This document shows, piece by piece, positions 18,086-25,485 of a DNA stretch of 37,628 bases. Below the pieces are notes generated by a model. It had not been told where the DNA came from and ran no database searches. It was given only the letters and a program-made list of their open reading frames with translations. Source of the DNA: an uncultured Clostridia bacterium (GTDB lineage Bacteria > Bacillota > Clostridia > Christensenellales > Aristaeellaceae). How positions within the stretch are numbered: position 1 is the first letter of the stretch; each line of letters opens with the position of its first letter. The position numbers were made by a program, and so were the translations under genes. Where the stretch lies: positions 1 to 37,628 of the forward strand of contig CANRLC010000023.1 in NCBI GenBank assembly GCA_947631405.1. The letters run 5' to 3'.

Positions 18086-18109
18086 TGCGTGACGGCAGGG
18101 AGGGATGGT

Positions 18110-19588
18110 ATGCAAGCTTACGATCTGTACAAGGACATCTCCGAGAGGACGCAAGGGGATGTGTATATCGGCATCGTCGGCCCGGTGCGCACGGGCAAAT
18201 CGACCTTCATCGCGCAGTTCATGGAGAAGCTGGTGATCCCCGGCATCGAGAACGCGCACATCCGCGCCCGCGCGCAGGATGAGCTTCCGCAGAGCGGCTC
18301 CGGGCGCACGATCATGACGACCAAGCCCGCGTTCGTGCCCAACGAGGCGGTGGAACTGACGCTGCCCGAAAACAACCGCGTGCGCATCCGGCTGATCGAC
18401 AGCGTGGGGTACATGGTGGACGGCGCGCTGGGCACGCAGGAGGGCGATGCGCAGCGCATGGTGCGCACGCCGTGGTCGGATGAGGAGATGCCCTTTGAGC
18501 GCGCGGCGGAGATCGGCACGCAGAAGGTGATCGGCGAGCACTCGACGATCGGGCTGGTCGTGACCACGGACGGCAGCGTCACGGAGCTGCCGCGCTCGGC
18601 CTACGTCCCGGCGGAGGCGCGCGCCGTCGAGGAGCTGCGCCAGCTGGGCAAGCCGTTCGCCGTCGTGCTCAACACGGAGAACCCGCAAGCCGCGCGCGCG
18701 CAGAGCCTGCGCAAGAGCCTGCAGCAGGATTACGGCGTGCCCGTCGTCGCCATGAACGTGGCGCAGATGGAGGAGGAGGACATCGCCGCGGCGCTGGAGG
18801 GCGTGCTGGGCCAGTTCCCCGTGGTGAGCATGGACATTCAGGCGCCGGAGTGGCTGGGCGCGCTCGACCCGGAGCACTGGCTCGTGCGCAGCCTCATGGA
18901 CAGCCTGCGCGAGTGCGCGCCCGGCTGCCTGCGCATCGGCGACGTGCTATCGTTTGCCAAGGCGCTGGAGCAGAACCCGTACCTGCAAGCGGCGCAGATC
19001 AAGCGCGTTGGGCAGGGCAGCGGCGACGTGACGCTGCAGGTGAACCTGAACGACGGGCTGTTCAACCAGATTCTGGCGGAGCAGTGCGGCACGGAGATCC
19101 GCAGCGACGCGCACCTGCTCTCGCTCCTGCGCGAGCTGGTGACGGCCAAGCGCGCCTACGACCATGTGGCGCAGGCGTTGCGCTCCGTGCGGGAGACGGG
19201 CTACGGCCTCGTGCCGCCGCTGCTGGAGGAGATGACCCTGCAGGAGCCGGAGATCATGAAGCAGGGCGGGCGCTTCGGCGTGCGCCTGCGCGCCAGCGCG
19301 CCGAGCCTGCACCTCATCCGGGTGGACATCAAGACCGAGGTCTCCCCGGTCGTGGGCACCGAGCAGCAGAGCGAGGAGATGATCCGTTACCTGATGGAGG
19401 GCTTCGAGCAGGATCCGCAAAAGCTCTGGCAGAGCAATCTGTTTGGCAAGCCGCTCTCCGATCTGGTGCGCGAGGGGCTGTCCAACAAGCTGATGCACAT
19501 GCCCGCGGACACGCAGTACAAGGTGCAGCAGACGCTTGGAAAGATCATCAACGAAGGAAGCGGCGGGATGGTCTGCATCCTGCTGTGA
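18110..19588 (+). CDS. spoIVA: Stage IV sporulation protein A, spore coat morphogenetic ATPase
   Basis: SpoIVA polymerises around the forespore in the mother cell, using ATP, and forms the base layer of the spore coat. The 492-residue product matches the family in length. It has the N-terminal LYKDISERTQGDVYIG segment, Walker A GPVRTGKS at 24-31, the TIMTT segment, DSVGYMVDGA in the G3-like region, and the conserved C-terminal end GGMVCILL that anchors it to SpoVM or the membrane. The ATG at 18110 follows GGGAGGG. The frame is open far upstream, but that part reads the protease gene out of frame. Presence of this gene is strong evidence that the organism forms spores. Confidence 0.97.
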   Translation: MQAYDLYKDISERTQGDVYIGIVGPVRTGKSTFIAQFMEKLVIPGIENAHIRARAQDELPQSGSGRTIMTTKPAFVPNEAVELTLPENNRVRIRLIDSVGYMVDGALGTQEGDAQRMVRTPWSDEEMPFERAAEIGTQKVIGEHSTIGLVVTTDGSVTELPRSAYVPAEARAVEELRQLGKPFAVVLNTENPQAARAQSLRKSLQQDYGVPVVAMNVAQMEEEDIAAALEGVLGQFPVVSMDIQAPEWLGALDPEHWLVRSLMDSLRECAPGCLRIGDVLSFAKALEQNPYLQAAQIKRVGQGSGDVTLQVNLNDGLFNQILAEQCGTEIRSDAHLLSLLRELVTAKRAYDHVAQALRSVRETGYGLVPPLLEEMTLQEPEIMKQGGRFGVRLRASAPSLHLIRVDIKTEVSPVVGTEQQSEEMIRYLMEGFEQDPQKLWQSNLFGKPLSDLVREGLSNKLMHMPADTQYKVQQTLGKIINEGSGGMVCILL

Positions 19589-19607
19589 GCGATGCGGACG
19601 CCCCCAC

Positions 19608-19646
19608 GCGGCTCCCCGCGAAAGCGCGCGGGCGGGCCGCTTTTTT
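19608..19646 (+). terminator. Intrinsic terminator after spoIVA
   Basis: A broken GC stem (19608-19612 with 19636-19640, and 19615-19620 with 19627-19632) is followed immediately by six T's (19641-19646). It starts 20 bases after the spoIVA stop. Confidence 0.8.
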
Positions 19647-19705
19647 GTGCGCCCGGGGCAGACGGCCGTGCGGGAGAATTGGCAGAAAAAATTGATTCGT
19701 TTTGT

Positions 19706-19733
19706 TTGCTTTTGCCGATTTGTATGGTATAAT
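19706..19733 (+). promoter_or_regulatory. Housekeeping promoter of the rnf operon
   Basis: A perfect TATAAT at 19728-19733 is preceded by an extended -10 TGG at 19725-19727. A weak -35 TTGCTT lies at 19706-19711 with a 16-bp spacer. The region is sharply AT-richer than its surroundings and lies between the spoIVA terminator and rnfC, 63 bases before the rnfC start. It is the clearest sigma-A-type promoter in the window. Confidence 0.8.
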
Positions 19734-19795
19734 AGATCGAATCATTCTATCGATGCCCATGCGATGGGCTTCACAATGAAGGGAGGAACCTGTCT

Positions 19796-21112
19796 GTGGC
19801 TATTACCCAGACATTTGGCGGCGGCATCCATCCGCACGAGACGGGCGGCGGCAAGGCCGTCACCTGCCTGCTGCCGGTCGTCACCGCCGCCGCTCCGGCG
19901 CGCGTGACGATCGCGCTCTCGCAGCACGCGGGCGCGCCCGCCGTCTGCTGCGTCAAAGTGGGGGACAAGGTCGATCTGGGACAGGTGATCGGTCAGGCGC
20001 AGGGCGCGGTGTCCGCGCCCGTCCACGCGTCCGTGTCCGGCACGGTGATCGCGCTGACGCCGTGCGTCGTCGCCAGCGGCAAGAGCGTGCCCGCCGTGGT
20101 GATCGAAAACGATTTTGAGGATCGCTGGGCCGACACCGTGCGCCCCTGCGAAAACGCGGACGCGCTGACCCCCGCGCAGATCGTCGAGATCGCGCGGAAC
20201 GCGGGACTGGTCGGCCTCGGCGGCGCGGCGTTCCCGACGGCCGTCAAGCTGGACGTCTCCAAGCTCGACCCCAAGCCGGATACGCTCGTGGTCAACGGCA
20301 GCGAGTGCGAGCCGTACCTGACGAGCGATCACCGGCTGATGCTCGAAAACGCCGCGCAGATCGTGGACGGCGTGCTGCTGGCCAAGAAGGCGACGGGCGT
20401 CTCTCGCGCGGTCATCGGCGTGGAGGACAACAAGCCCGACGCCGTGGCGGCGCTGCAATCCGCCGCGAAGGACGGCGTGGAGGTCGTCGCGCTCCCGGCG
20501 AAGTACCCGCAGGGCTTTGAAAAGATGCTGATCTTCGCGCTGGCCGGGCGCCGCGTGCCCAACGGCGCGCTGCCCTCCGCCGCGCAGTGCGTCACCATGA
20601 ACGTCGCCACCTGCGCCGCGCTCTCCGCCGCCGTGCGCGAGGGCAAGCCGCTGATCGAGCGGATCGTCACCGTCTCCGGGCGGGTGGGCACGCCTTGCAA
20701 CCTGCGCGTGCGCATCGGCACGTCGCTGCTCGACGTCATCGAGCAGGCGGACGGGTTGGCTGCGGGCGTGCGCAAGCTGATCGTCGGCGGCCCGATGATG
20801 GGCAACGCCATCCCGAGCCTGAACGTGCCGATCACCAAGAACTTTGGCGGCTTCGTCGCCTTGGGCGAAGAAGGCCTCTCCGGCGAGGAGAGCGCGTGCA
20901 TCCGCTGCGGGCGCTGCGTGCGCGCCTGCCCGATGGGGCTGATGCCCTCCAAGATCGACGCGCTGGTGCGCCGCAACAATTACGACGGCGCGATCGCCGC
21001 CGGGGCGATGAACTGCATGGAGTGCGGCTCCTGCACATATTGCTGCCCCGCCAAGCGCGAGCTGACGCAGAGCTGCCGCGTGGCGAAGGCCATCGCCCGC
21101 CTCAAAAAGTGA
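19796..21112 (+). CDS. rnfC: Rnf complex subunit RnfC
   Basis: RnfC is the peripheral NADH- and FMN-binding subunit of the ion-pumping ferredoxin:NAD+ oxidoreductase. The 438-residue product has the N-terminal FGGGIHP start, the glycine-rich GLGGAAFPTA region typical of NuoF-like flavin/NADH sites, and two [4Fe-4S] motifs: C368, C371, C374, C378 and C407, C410, C413, C417. The GTG at 19796 follows GGGAGG (19781-19786). It opens the gene order rnfCDGEAB, the usual order in Clostridia. Its role in this cell is probably energy conservation from reduced ferredoxin. Confidence 0.96.
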   Translation: MAITQTFGGGIHPHETGGGKAVTCLLPVVTAAAPARVTIALSQHAGAPAVCCVKVGDKVDLGQVIGQAQGAVSAPVHASVSGTVIALTPCVVASGKSVPAVVIENDFEDRWADTVRPCENADALTPAQIVEIARNAGLVGLGGAAFPTAVKLDVSKLDPKPDTLVVNGSECEPYLTSDHRLMLENAAQIVDGVLLAKKATGVSRAVIGVEDNKPDAVAALQSAAKDGVEVVALPAKYPQGFEKMLIFALAGRRVPNGALPSAAQCVTMNVATCAALSAAVREGKPLIERIVTVSGRVGTPCNLRVRIGTSLLDVIEQADGLAAGVRKLIVGGPMMGNAIPSLNVPITKNFGGFVALGEEGLSGEESACIRCGRCVRACPMGLMPSKIDALVRRNNYDGAIAAGAMNCMECGSCTYCCPAKRELTQSCRVAKAIARLKK

Positions 21113-21133
21113 GAATGACGGAGGAACGCAAAG

Positions 21134-22087
21134 ATGTCTAAGTATGTGGTTTCGTCTTCGCCGCATCTGCGCGACAGCGTATCCACCGCCCGCATCATGC
21201 AGGACGTCGTGATCGCGCTGCTTCCGGCGGCGGTCGCCGGCGTGCTGTTCTTCGGATACCGGGCGGCGGTCATCATCGCGCTGTCGGTCGCGGCGGCGGT
21301 GCTCAGCGAGTGGTTTTACTGCAAGGCGTCGCACACGAAGAGCACCGTGGGCGACTTCAGCGCCGTCGTCACCGGCCTGCTGCTGGCGATGAACCTGCCC
21401 TCGACCGTGCCGTACTGGATGCCCGTGCTCGGCTCCGCGATCGCCATCCTGCTGTGCAAGATGATCTGGGGCGGCATCGGCAAGAACTTCATGAACCCCG
21501 CGCTGTGCGCGCGCGCCATCCTGTCGCTGTCGTGGGCGAGCCTGATGAACACGTTCGCCACGCCCGCGTTCGGCCATTTCGCCGGGGTCGATACGGTCGC
21601 CTCGGCGACGCCGATTGTCAGCGGCGCGGCGGGCGGGCAGTACTCGATCGCGCAGCTGATGCTGGGCAATATCCCCGGCACCATCGGCGAGACGTGCAAG
21701 ATCGCCTTGCTCGCCGGCGCGGCGTATCTGTTCATGCGCCAGATCATCAGCTGGCACATCCCGGCGCTGTTCATCGGCACCTTCGCGGCGTGCTACCTGA
21801 TCGCCACGGGGTTTGACCTCGGGCAGACGCTCTATCAGGTCTTCTCCGGCGGCCTCATCCTCGGCGCCTTCTTCATGGCGACCGATTACTCGACCTCTCC
21901 GCCCACCGCGAAGGGGAAGCTGATCTTCGGCATCGGGTGCGGCCTGCTGCTGTTTATCTTCCGCTACTGCAAAAAGACCCCGGCGGAATGGTGCTCCTAC
22001 GCCATCCTGCTGATGAACGTCGTCTCTCCGCTCATCGAGCGCGTGAGCGGCGTAAAGAGCTTTGGGGAGGTCGGGAAGAATGGGTGA
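21134..22087 (+). CDS. rnfD: Rnf complex subunit RnfD
   Basis: RnfD is an integral membrane subunit that carries covalent FMN and forms part of the ion-translocating core. The 317-residue product begins with the family-typical SSSPHLRDSVST segment and then has multiple membrane helices. The flavinylation motif is visible as SATP with T159 the likely FMN attachment site, on the outer face. The ATG at 21134 follows GGAGG. Its last eight bases overlap the start of rnfG, so the two are translationally coupled. Confidence 0.95.
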   Translation: MSKYVVSSSPHLRDSVSTARIMQDVVIALLPAAVAGVLFFGYRAAVIIALSVAAAVLSEWFYCKASHTKSTVGDFSAVVTGLLLAMNLPSTVPYWMPVLGSAIAILLCKMIWGGIGKNFMNPALCARAILSLSWASLMNTFATPAFGHFAGVDTVASATPIVSGAAGGQYSIAQLMLGNIPGTIGETCKIALLAGAAYLFMRQIISWHIPALFIGTFAACYLIATGFDLGQTLYQVFSGGLILGAFFMATDYSTSPPTAKGKLIFGIGCGLLLFIFRYCKKTPAEWCSYAILLMNVVSPLIERVSGVKSFGEVGKNG

Positions 22088-24272
22088 TATTGTCAAGCTC
22101 GCGCTTCGGCTCTTCCTCTTCGCCCTCGTGGCGGCGGTGCTGCTGGCGGTGACCAACGAGGTCACCAAAGGCCCCATCCTCGAGCAGGAGATGGCCTCCA
22201 AGCGGGAGGCGCTCTCGAAGGTGCTGCCGGGCTGCGAAGCCGCGCCCGCAGAGCTGACGGGCCTTCCAGAGGACAGCGAGATCACCGAGCTTTACGCGGG
22301 CACGAACGCCGACGGCGAGATCGCGGGCTACGCGCTCAGCGCCGCGCCGAACGGCTACGGCGGCCCGATCCCGATCACGCTCGGCGTGAGCACGGAGGGC
22401 TATGTGACGCAGGTCTACGTCGGCGCGCTTCAGGAGACCGCGGGTCTGGGCAGCCGCGTGGGCGAACCCGAATTCATGGATCAATTCACCGCCATCGCCG
22501 CGGATCCGGACACGCTGCACGACGACGTGTCCACCCTGAGCGGCGCGACGGTGTCCTCCACCGCGTTCATCGGCGCGGTCGAGGAGATGCTGACCTACAC
22601 GCGCGACACGCTGGGCATCGAGCCGCACGCGGGCGACAAGGACGCGATCCTCGCGGCCGTTGCCGCGGCGTCCAGCGAGAGCGCGGAAAGCGTTGTCACC
22701 ACGGGCAGCTACGAGGTGACGGGCTTCGCGCCGTTCACCGTGGAGATCGCGGTGGACGAGGCGGGCAAGATCGTCTCGGTCGCGGTGCCGGAGCACGGCG
22801 AGACGCCGGAAATCGGCGGGGCGCTGATCGAGGACGCGAGCGTGTTTGACGCCTTGGTCGGTCAGGACATCGCGACGGCGCAAATCGACGTGCGCGCGGG
22901 CGCGACGCTGACCAGCAACGCCATCAACGACGCCCTCAAGCAGGCGGCGGGCGGCAGCCGCGAGAGCGGCGCGGCGCGCTATGACGTGACGGGCTTCGCG
23001 CCGTTCGCCGTGGAGATCGCGGTGGACGAGGCGGGCAAGATCGTCTCGGTCGCGGTGCCGGAGCATCAGGAGACGGAAGGCATCGGCGCGGCGCTGATCG
23101 ACGACGCGAGCGTGTTTGACGCCTTGGTCGGTCAGGACATCGCGACGGCGCAAATCGATGTGCGTGCGGGCGCGACGCTGACCAGCAACGCCATCAACGA
23201 CGCCCTCAAGCAGGCGGCGGAGGCGACGGGCTTTGCCGCTGCCGAGCCGGAGGCCGAGCGGCCTGCGGGCGACGCCTACACCGTCAAGGGCATGAACAAG
23301 TTTACGCTCTACATCGAGGCGCAGGACGGGAAGATCGTCTCCGTCAGCGCGCCGGAGCACGAGGAGACGCCGGGCCTCGGCGCGGATCTGCTGACCGAGG
23401 AGGCGCTCGGCGCGCTGGTCGGGCAGGATCTCGCGACGGCGAAGGTGGACGTAAAGTCCGGCGTGACGCTCACGAGCAACGCCATCAACGCGGCGCTCGC
23501 GCAGGCAGCGGCCGCCAACGGCATCGCGCTGCCGACCGCCGAACCGACGGCGGAGCCGACGCCGGAACCCACGGCGGAACCGACAGCTGAGCCGACCGCC
23601 GAGCCGACGGCGGAACCGACTGCCGAACCCACGGCTGAGCCGACCGCAGAACCCGCCGCGCTGAGCGTCGAAGCGACGCCGGACGAAGCGCAGCCGGAGC
23701 CGATCACCGCCGAGGTGAAGGGCATCGACACGTTCACGGTCGCGGTGGTGTGCGACAATCTGGGCAAGATCATCTCCGTCGAGATCCCCGAGCACCACGA
23801 GACGCCGGGCTACGGCGCAGACCTGATCGCAGATCAGAGCGTGTTTGACGCGCTGGTGGGTCAGGACATCGCCACGGCGCAGATTGACGTGCGCGCTGGC
23901 GCGACGCTGACCAGCAACGCCATCAACGAGGCGCTGCGCGAGATCGCCGAAAAGACCCCGGTCAACCTGCCCCTCACGCTAGACGAGGACGCCGTCCCCG
24001 TGGCGACGGAGCACACCTACGACGTGAAGGGCATCGGCGAATTCAAGGTCTGCGTGGTGCTGGGCGCGGACGGCAAGATTGTCTCGGTCACCGTGCCGGA
24101 GCACAACGAGACGCCGGGCTACGGCGCGGATCTGATCGAAGACGCGAGCGTGTTTGACGCGCTGGTCGGTCAGGATATCGCCACGGCGCAGATCGACGTG
24201 CGCGCGGGCGCGACGCTGACCAGCAACGCCATCAACGACGCGCTCAAGCAGGCCGCGAAGGAGGTGCGCTAA
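22080..24272 (+). CDS. rnfG: RnfG fused to five extra FMN_bind-type repeats (multi-flavin RnfG)
   Basis: RnfG normally has about 200 residues: one N-terminal membrane helix and one extracytoplasmic FMN_bind domain. This product has 730. Residues 1-185 look like an ordinary RnfG, with a membrane helix at about 7-27 and flavinylation motif LSGATVSS with T157. Five more FMN_bind-type repeats begin near residues 211, 301, 400, 544 and 647. Each has GKI(V/I)SV, PEHxET and (A/S)G(A/V)TLTSNAI, placing candidate FMN-bearing threonines at 276, 366, 463, 609 and 712. A ten-unit PTAE linker at 485-524 separates the third and fourth added repeats. The frame is intact and ends immediately before rnfE. The ATG at 22080 follows GGGGAGG. 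Covalent flavinylation by an ApbE enzyme is inferred; no apbE lies in this window. Confidence 0.93.
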   Translation: MGDIVKLALRLFLFALVAAVLLAVTNEVTKGPILEQEMASKREALSKVLPGCEAAPAELTGLPEDSEITELYAGTNADGEIAGYALSAAPNGYGGPIPITLGVSTEGYVTQVYVGALQETAGLGSRVGEPEFMDQFTAIAADPDTLHDDVSTLSGATVSSTAFIGAVEEMLTYTRDTLGIEPHAGDKDAILAAVAAASSESAESVVTTGSYEVTGFAPFTVEIAVDEAGKIVSVAVPEHGETPEIGGALIEDASVFDALVGQDIATAQIDVRAGATLTSNAINDALKQAAGGSRESGAARYDVTGFAPFAVEIAVDEAGKIVSVAVPEHQETEGIGAALIDDASVFDALVGQDIATAQIDVRAGATLTSNAINDALKQAAEATGFAAAEPEAERPAGDAYTVKGMNKFTLYIEAQDGKIVSVSAPEHEETPGLGADLLTEEALGALVGQDLATAKVDVKSGVTLTSNAINAALAQAAAANGIALPTAEPTAEPTPEPTAEPTAEPTAEPTAEPTAEPTAEPTAEPAALSVEATPDEAQPEPITAEVKGIDTFTVAVVCDNLGKIISVEIPEHHETPGYGADLIADQSVFDALVGQDIATAQIDVRAGATLTSNAINEALREIAEKTPVNLPLTLDEDAVPVATEHTYDVKGIGEFKVCVVLGADGKIVSVTVPEHNETPGYGADLIEDASVFDALVGQDIATAQIDVRAGATLTSNAINDALKQAAKEVR
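22710..24269 (+). repeat. Five in-frame FMN_bind repeats in rnfG
   Basis: Repeat units start at 22710, 22980, 23277, 23709 and 24018. Units 1 and 2 are exactly 270 bases apart and nearly identical in DNA. The block encoding SVFDALVGQDIATAQIDVRA is identical in protein in units 1, 2, 4 and 5. Unit 3 is the most diverged and has SGVT instead of AGAT. This pattern points to recent tandem duplication and gene conversion. Confidence 0.92.
23532..23651 (+). repeat. Ten-unit 12-bp repeat encoding a PTAE linker
   Basis: Ten consecutive 12-base units encode Pro-Thr-Ala-Glu (one unit is PTPE). Synonymous codons vary between units, so the protein repeat is preserved while the DNA has drifted, which suggests selection on the linker. 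Proline-threonine-rich acidic linkers of this kind are common in wall-spanning segments of Gram-positive surface proteins. Confidence 0.9.
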
Positions 24273-24869
24273 ATGAAAGAGCTTCGCAGGATCTTCGTCA
24301 ACGGCATTCTCGACGAGAACCCGACGTTCCGCATGGTGCTGGGCATGTGCCCGACGCTGGCCATCACCACGGCGGTCAGCAACGGCATCGGCATGGGCCT
24401 CGCGGTGACGTTCGTGCTGGTGTTCTCCAATCTGGTCATTTCGCTCTTGCGCAAGGCCATCCCCGACCAGATTCGCATCCCGGCGTTCATCGTCGTCATC
24501 GCGACGTTCGTCACCATCGTGCAGCTGGTCGTCAAGGCGTTCCTGCCCGCGCTGGACGCGGCGCTGGGCGTCTTCATCCCGCTGATCGTCGTCAACTGCA
24601 TCATCTTCGGCCGCGCGGAGGCCTTCGCCTTCAAGAATAAGCCCGTTCCCGCGATGGTGGACGGGCTGGGCATGGGCGTCGGCTTCACGCTCGCCATCAC
24701 GCTCATCTCCGCCGTGCGCGAGCTGTTCGGCGTGGGCACGCTCCTCGGCGTGCGGGTCATGCCCGAGGGCTACCTGCCCATGGACATCCTCATCCGGCCG
24801 GCGGGCGGCTTCATCGTGCTGGGCCTGCTGCTCGCGCTGATGAACAAGCTCTTGCCGAAAAAGGCGTAA
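24273..24869 (+). CDS. rnfE: Rnf complex subunit RnfE
   Basis: RnfE is one of the two homologous membrane subunits (with RnfA) of the Rnf core. The 198-residue product has about six membrane helices and family motifs such as NPTFRMVLGMCPTLA near the start, AFIVVIATFVT in the middle and VNCIIFGRAEAFA. The ATG at 24273 directly follows the rnfG stop. Its ribosome-binding site AAGGAGGT lies within the last codons of rnfG, so it is translationally coupled. Length and layout are normal. Confidence 0.95.
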   Translation: MKELRRIFVNGILDENPTFRMVLGMCPTLAITTAVSNGIGMGLAVTFVLVFSNLVISLLRKAIPDQIRIPAFIVVIATFVTIVQLVVKAFLPALDAALGVFIPLIVVNCIIFGRAEAFAFKNKPVPAMVDGLGMGVGFTLAITLISAVRELFGVGTLLGVRVMPEGYLPMDILIRPAGGFIVLGLLLALMNKLLPKKA

Positions 24870-24881
24870 GGAGGCGCGCAC

Positions 24882-25457
24882 ATGAATGGGATTCTGACGA
24901 TTCTGATCGGTTCGATCTTCGTCAACAACTTTGCGATGAGCCGCTTCTACGGCATCTGCCCGTTCTTGGGCGTGTCCAAGAAGCTGGAGACCGCCTTCGG
25001 CATGGGCATGGCCGTCACCTTCGTCATGGCCGTGGCGTCGCTCGTCGCGTATCTGGTCAACACGTTCCTGCTCATCCCGTTTGATCTGGAGTATTTGCAG
25101 ACCATCGCGTTCATTCTGGTCATCGCGGTGCTGGTGCAGATCGTCGAGATGGCCATCAAGAAGATGTCTCCCAGCCTCTATCAGGCGCTGGGCGTCTACC
25201 TGCCGCTGATTACCACGAACTGCGCCGTGCTGGGCGTCGCCCAGCTCAACGTCACGGAGGGTTACGGCCTCATCTATTCCGTGGTGAACGGCGTCGCCTC
25301 CGCGCTGGGATACACGCTGGCGATCTGCCTGTTCGCGGGCATCCGCGAGCGGCTGGAGGTCGGCGGCCTGCCCAAGTGGATGGAAGGCTTCACCGGCGCG
25401 ATGATCGCCGCCGGGCTGATGGCCGTGGCGTTCAACGGCTTCGGCGGGCTGATCTGA
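24882..25457 (+). CDS. rnfA: Rnf complex subunit RnfA
   Basis: RnfA is the second of the paired six-helix membrane subunits. In structural work on Rnf, RnfA and RnfE together hold an intramembrane iron-sulfur centre. The 191-residue product has the expected N-terminal FVNNFAMSRFYGICPFLGVS segment and the related TTNCAVLGVAQLN in the second half. Each carries the cysteine expected at the membrane centre. The ATG at 24882 follows AAGGAGG, 12 bases after the rnfE stop. Length is normal. Confidence 0.95.
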   Translation: MNGILTILIGSIFVNNFAMSRFYGICPFLGVSKKLETAFGMGMAVTFVMAVASLVAYLVNTFLLIPFDLEYLQTIAFILVIAVLVQIVEMAIKKMSPSLYQALGVYLPLITTNCAVLGVAQLNVTEGYGLIYSVVNGVASALGYTLAICLFAGIRERLEVGGLPKWMEGFTGAMIAAGLMAVAFNGFGGLI

Positions 25458-25485
25458 TCGAGCCGACGCGAGGGAGGAGATCGAA

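Noticed and set aside
16814-19588. A 924-codon + frame that could be read as a fusion of an Arg/Gly-rich protein with SpoIVA
   Set aside because: The first roughly 430 codons are the HtrA-like gene read out of frame. The real spoIVA start at 18110 has a ribosome-binding site and the correct N-terminus.
23532-23651. CRISPR-like short regular repeats
   Set aside because: The 12-bp units are in frame, encode PTAE without spacers and lie inside rnfG.
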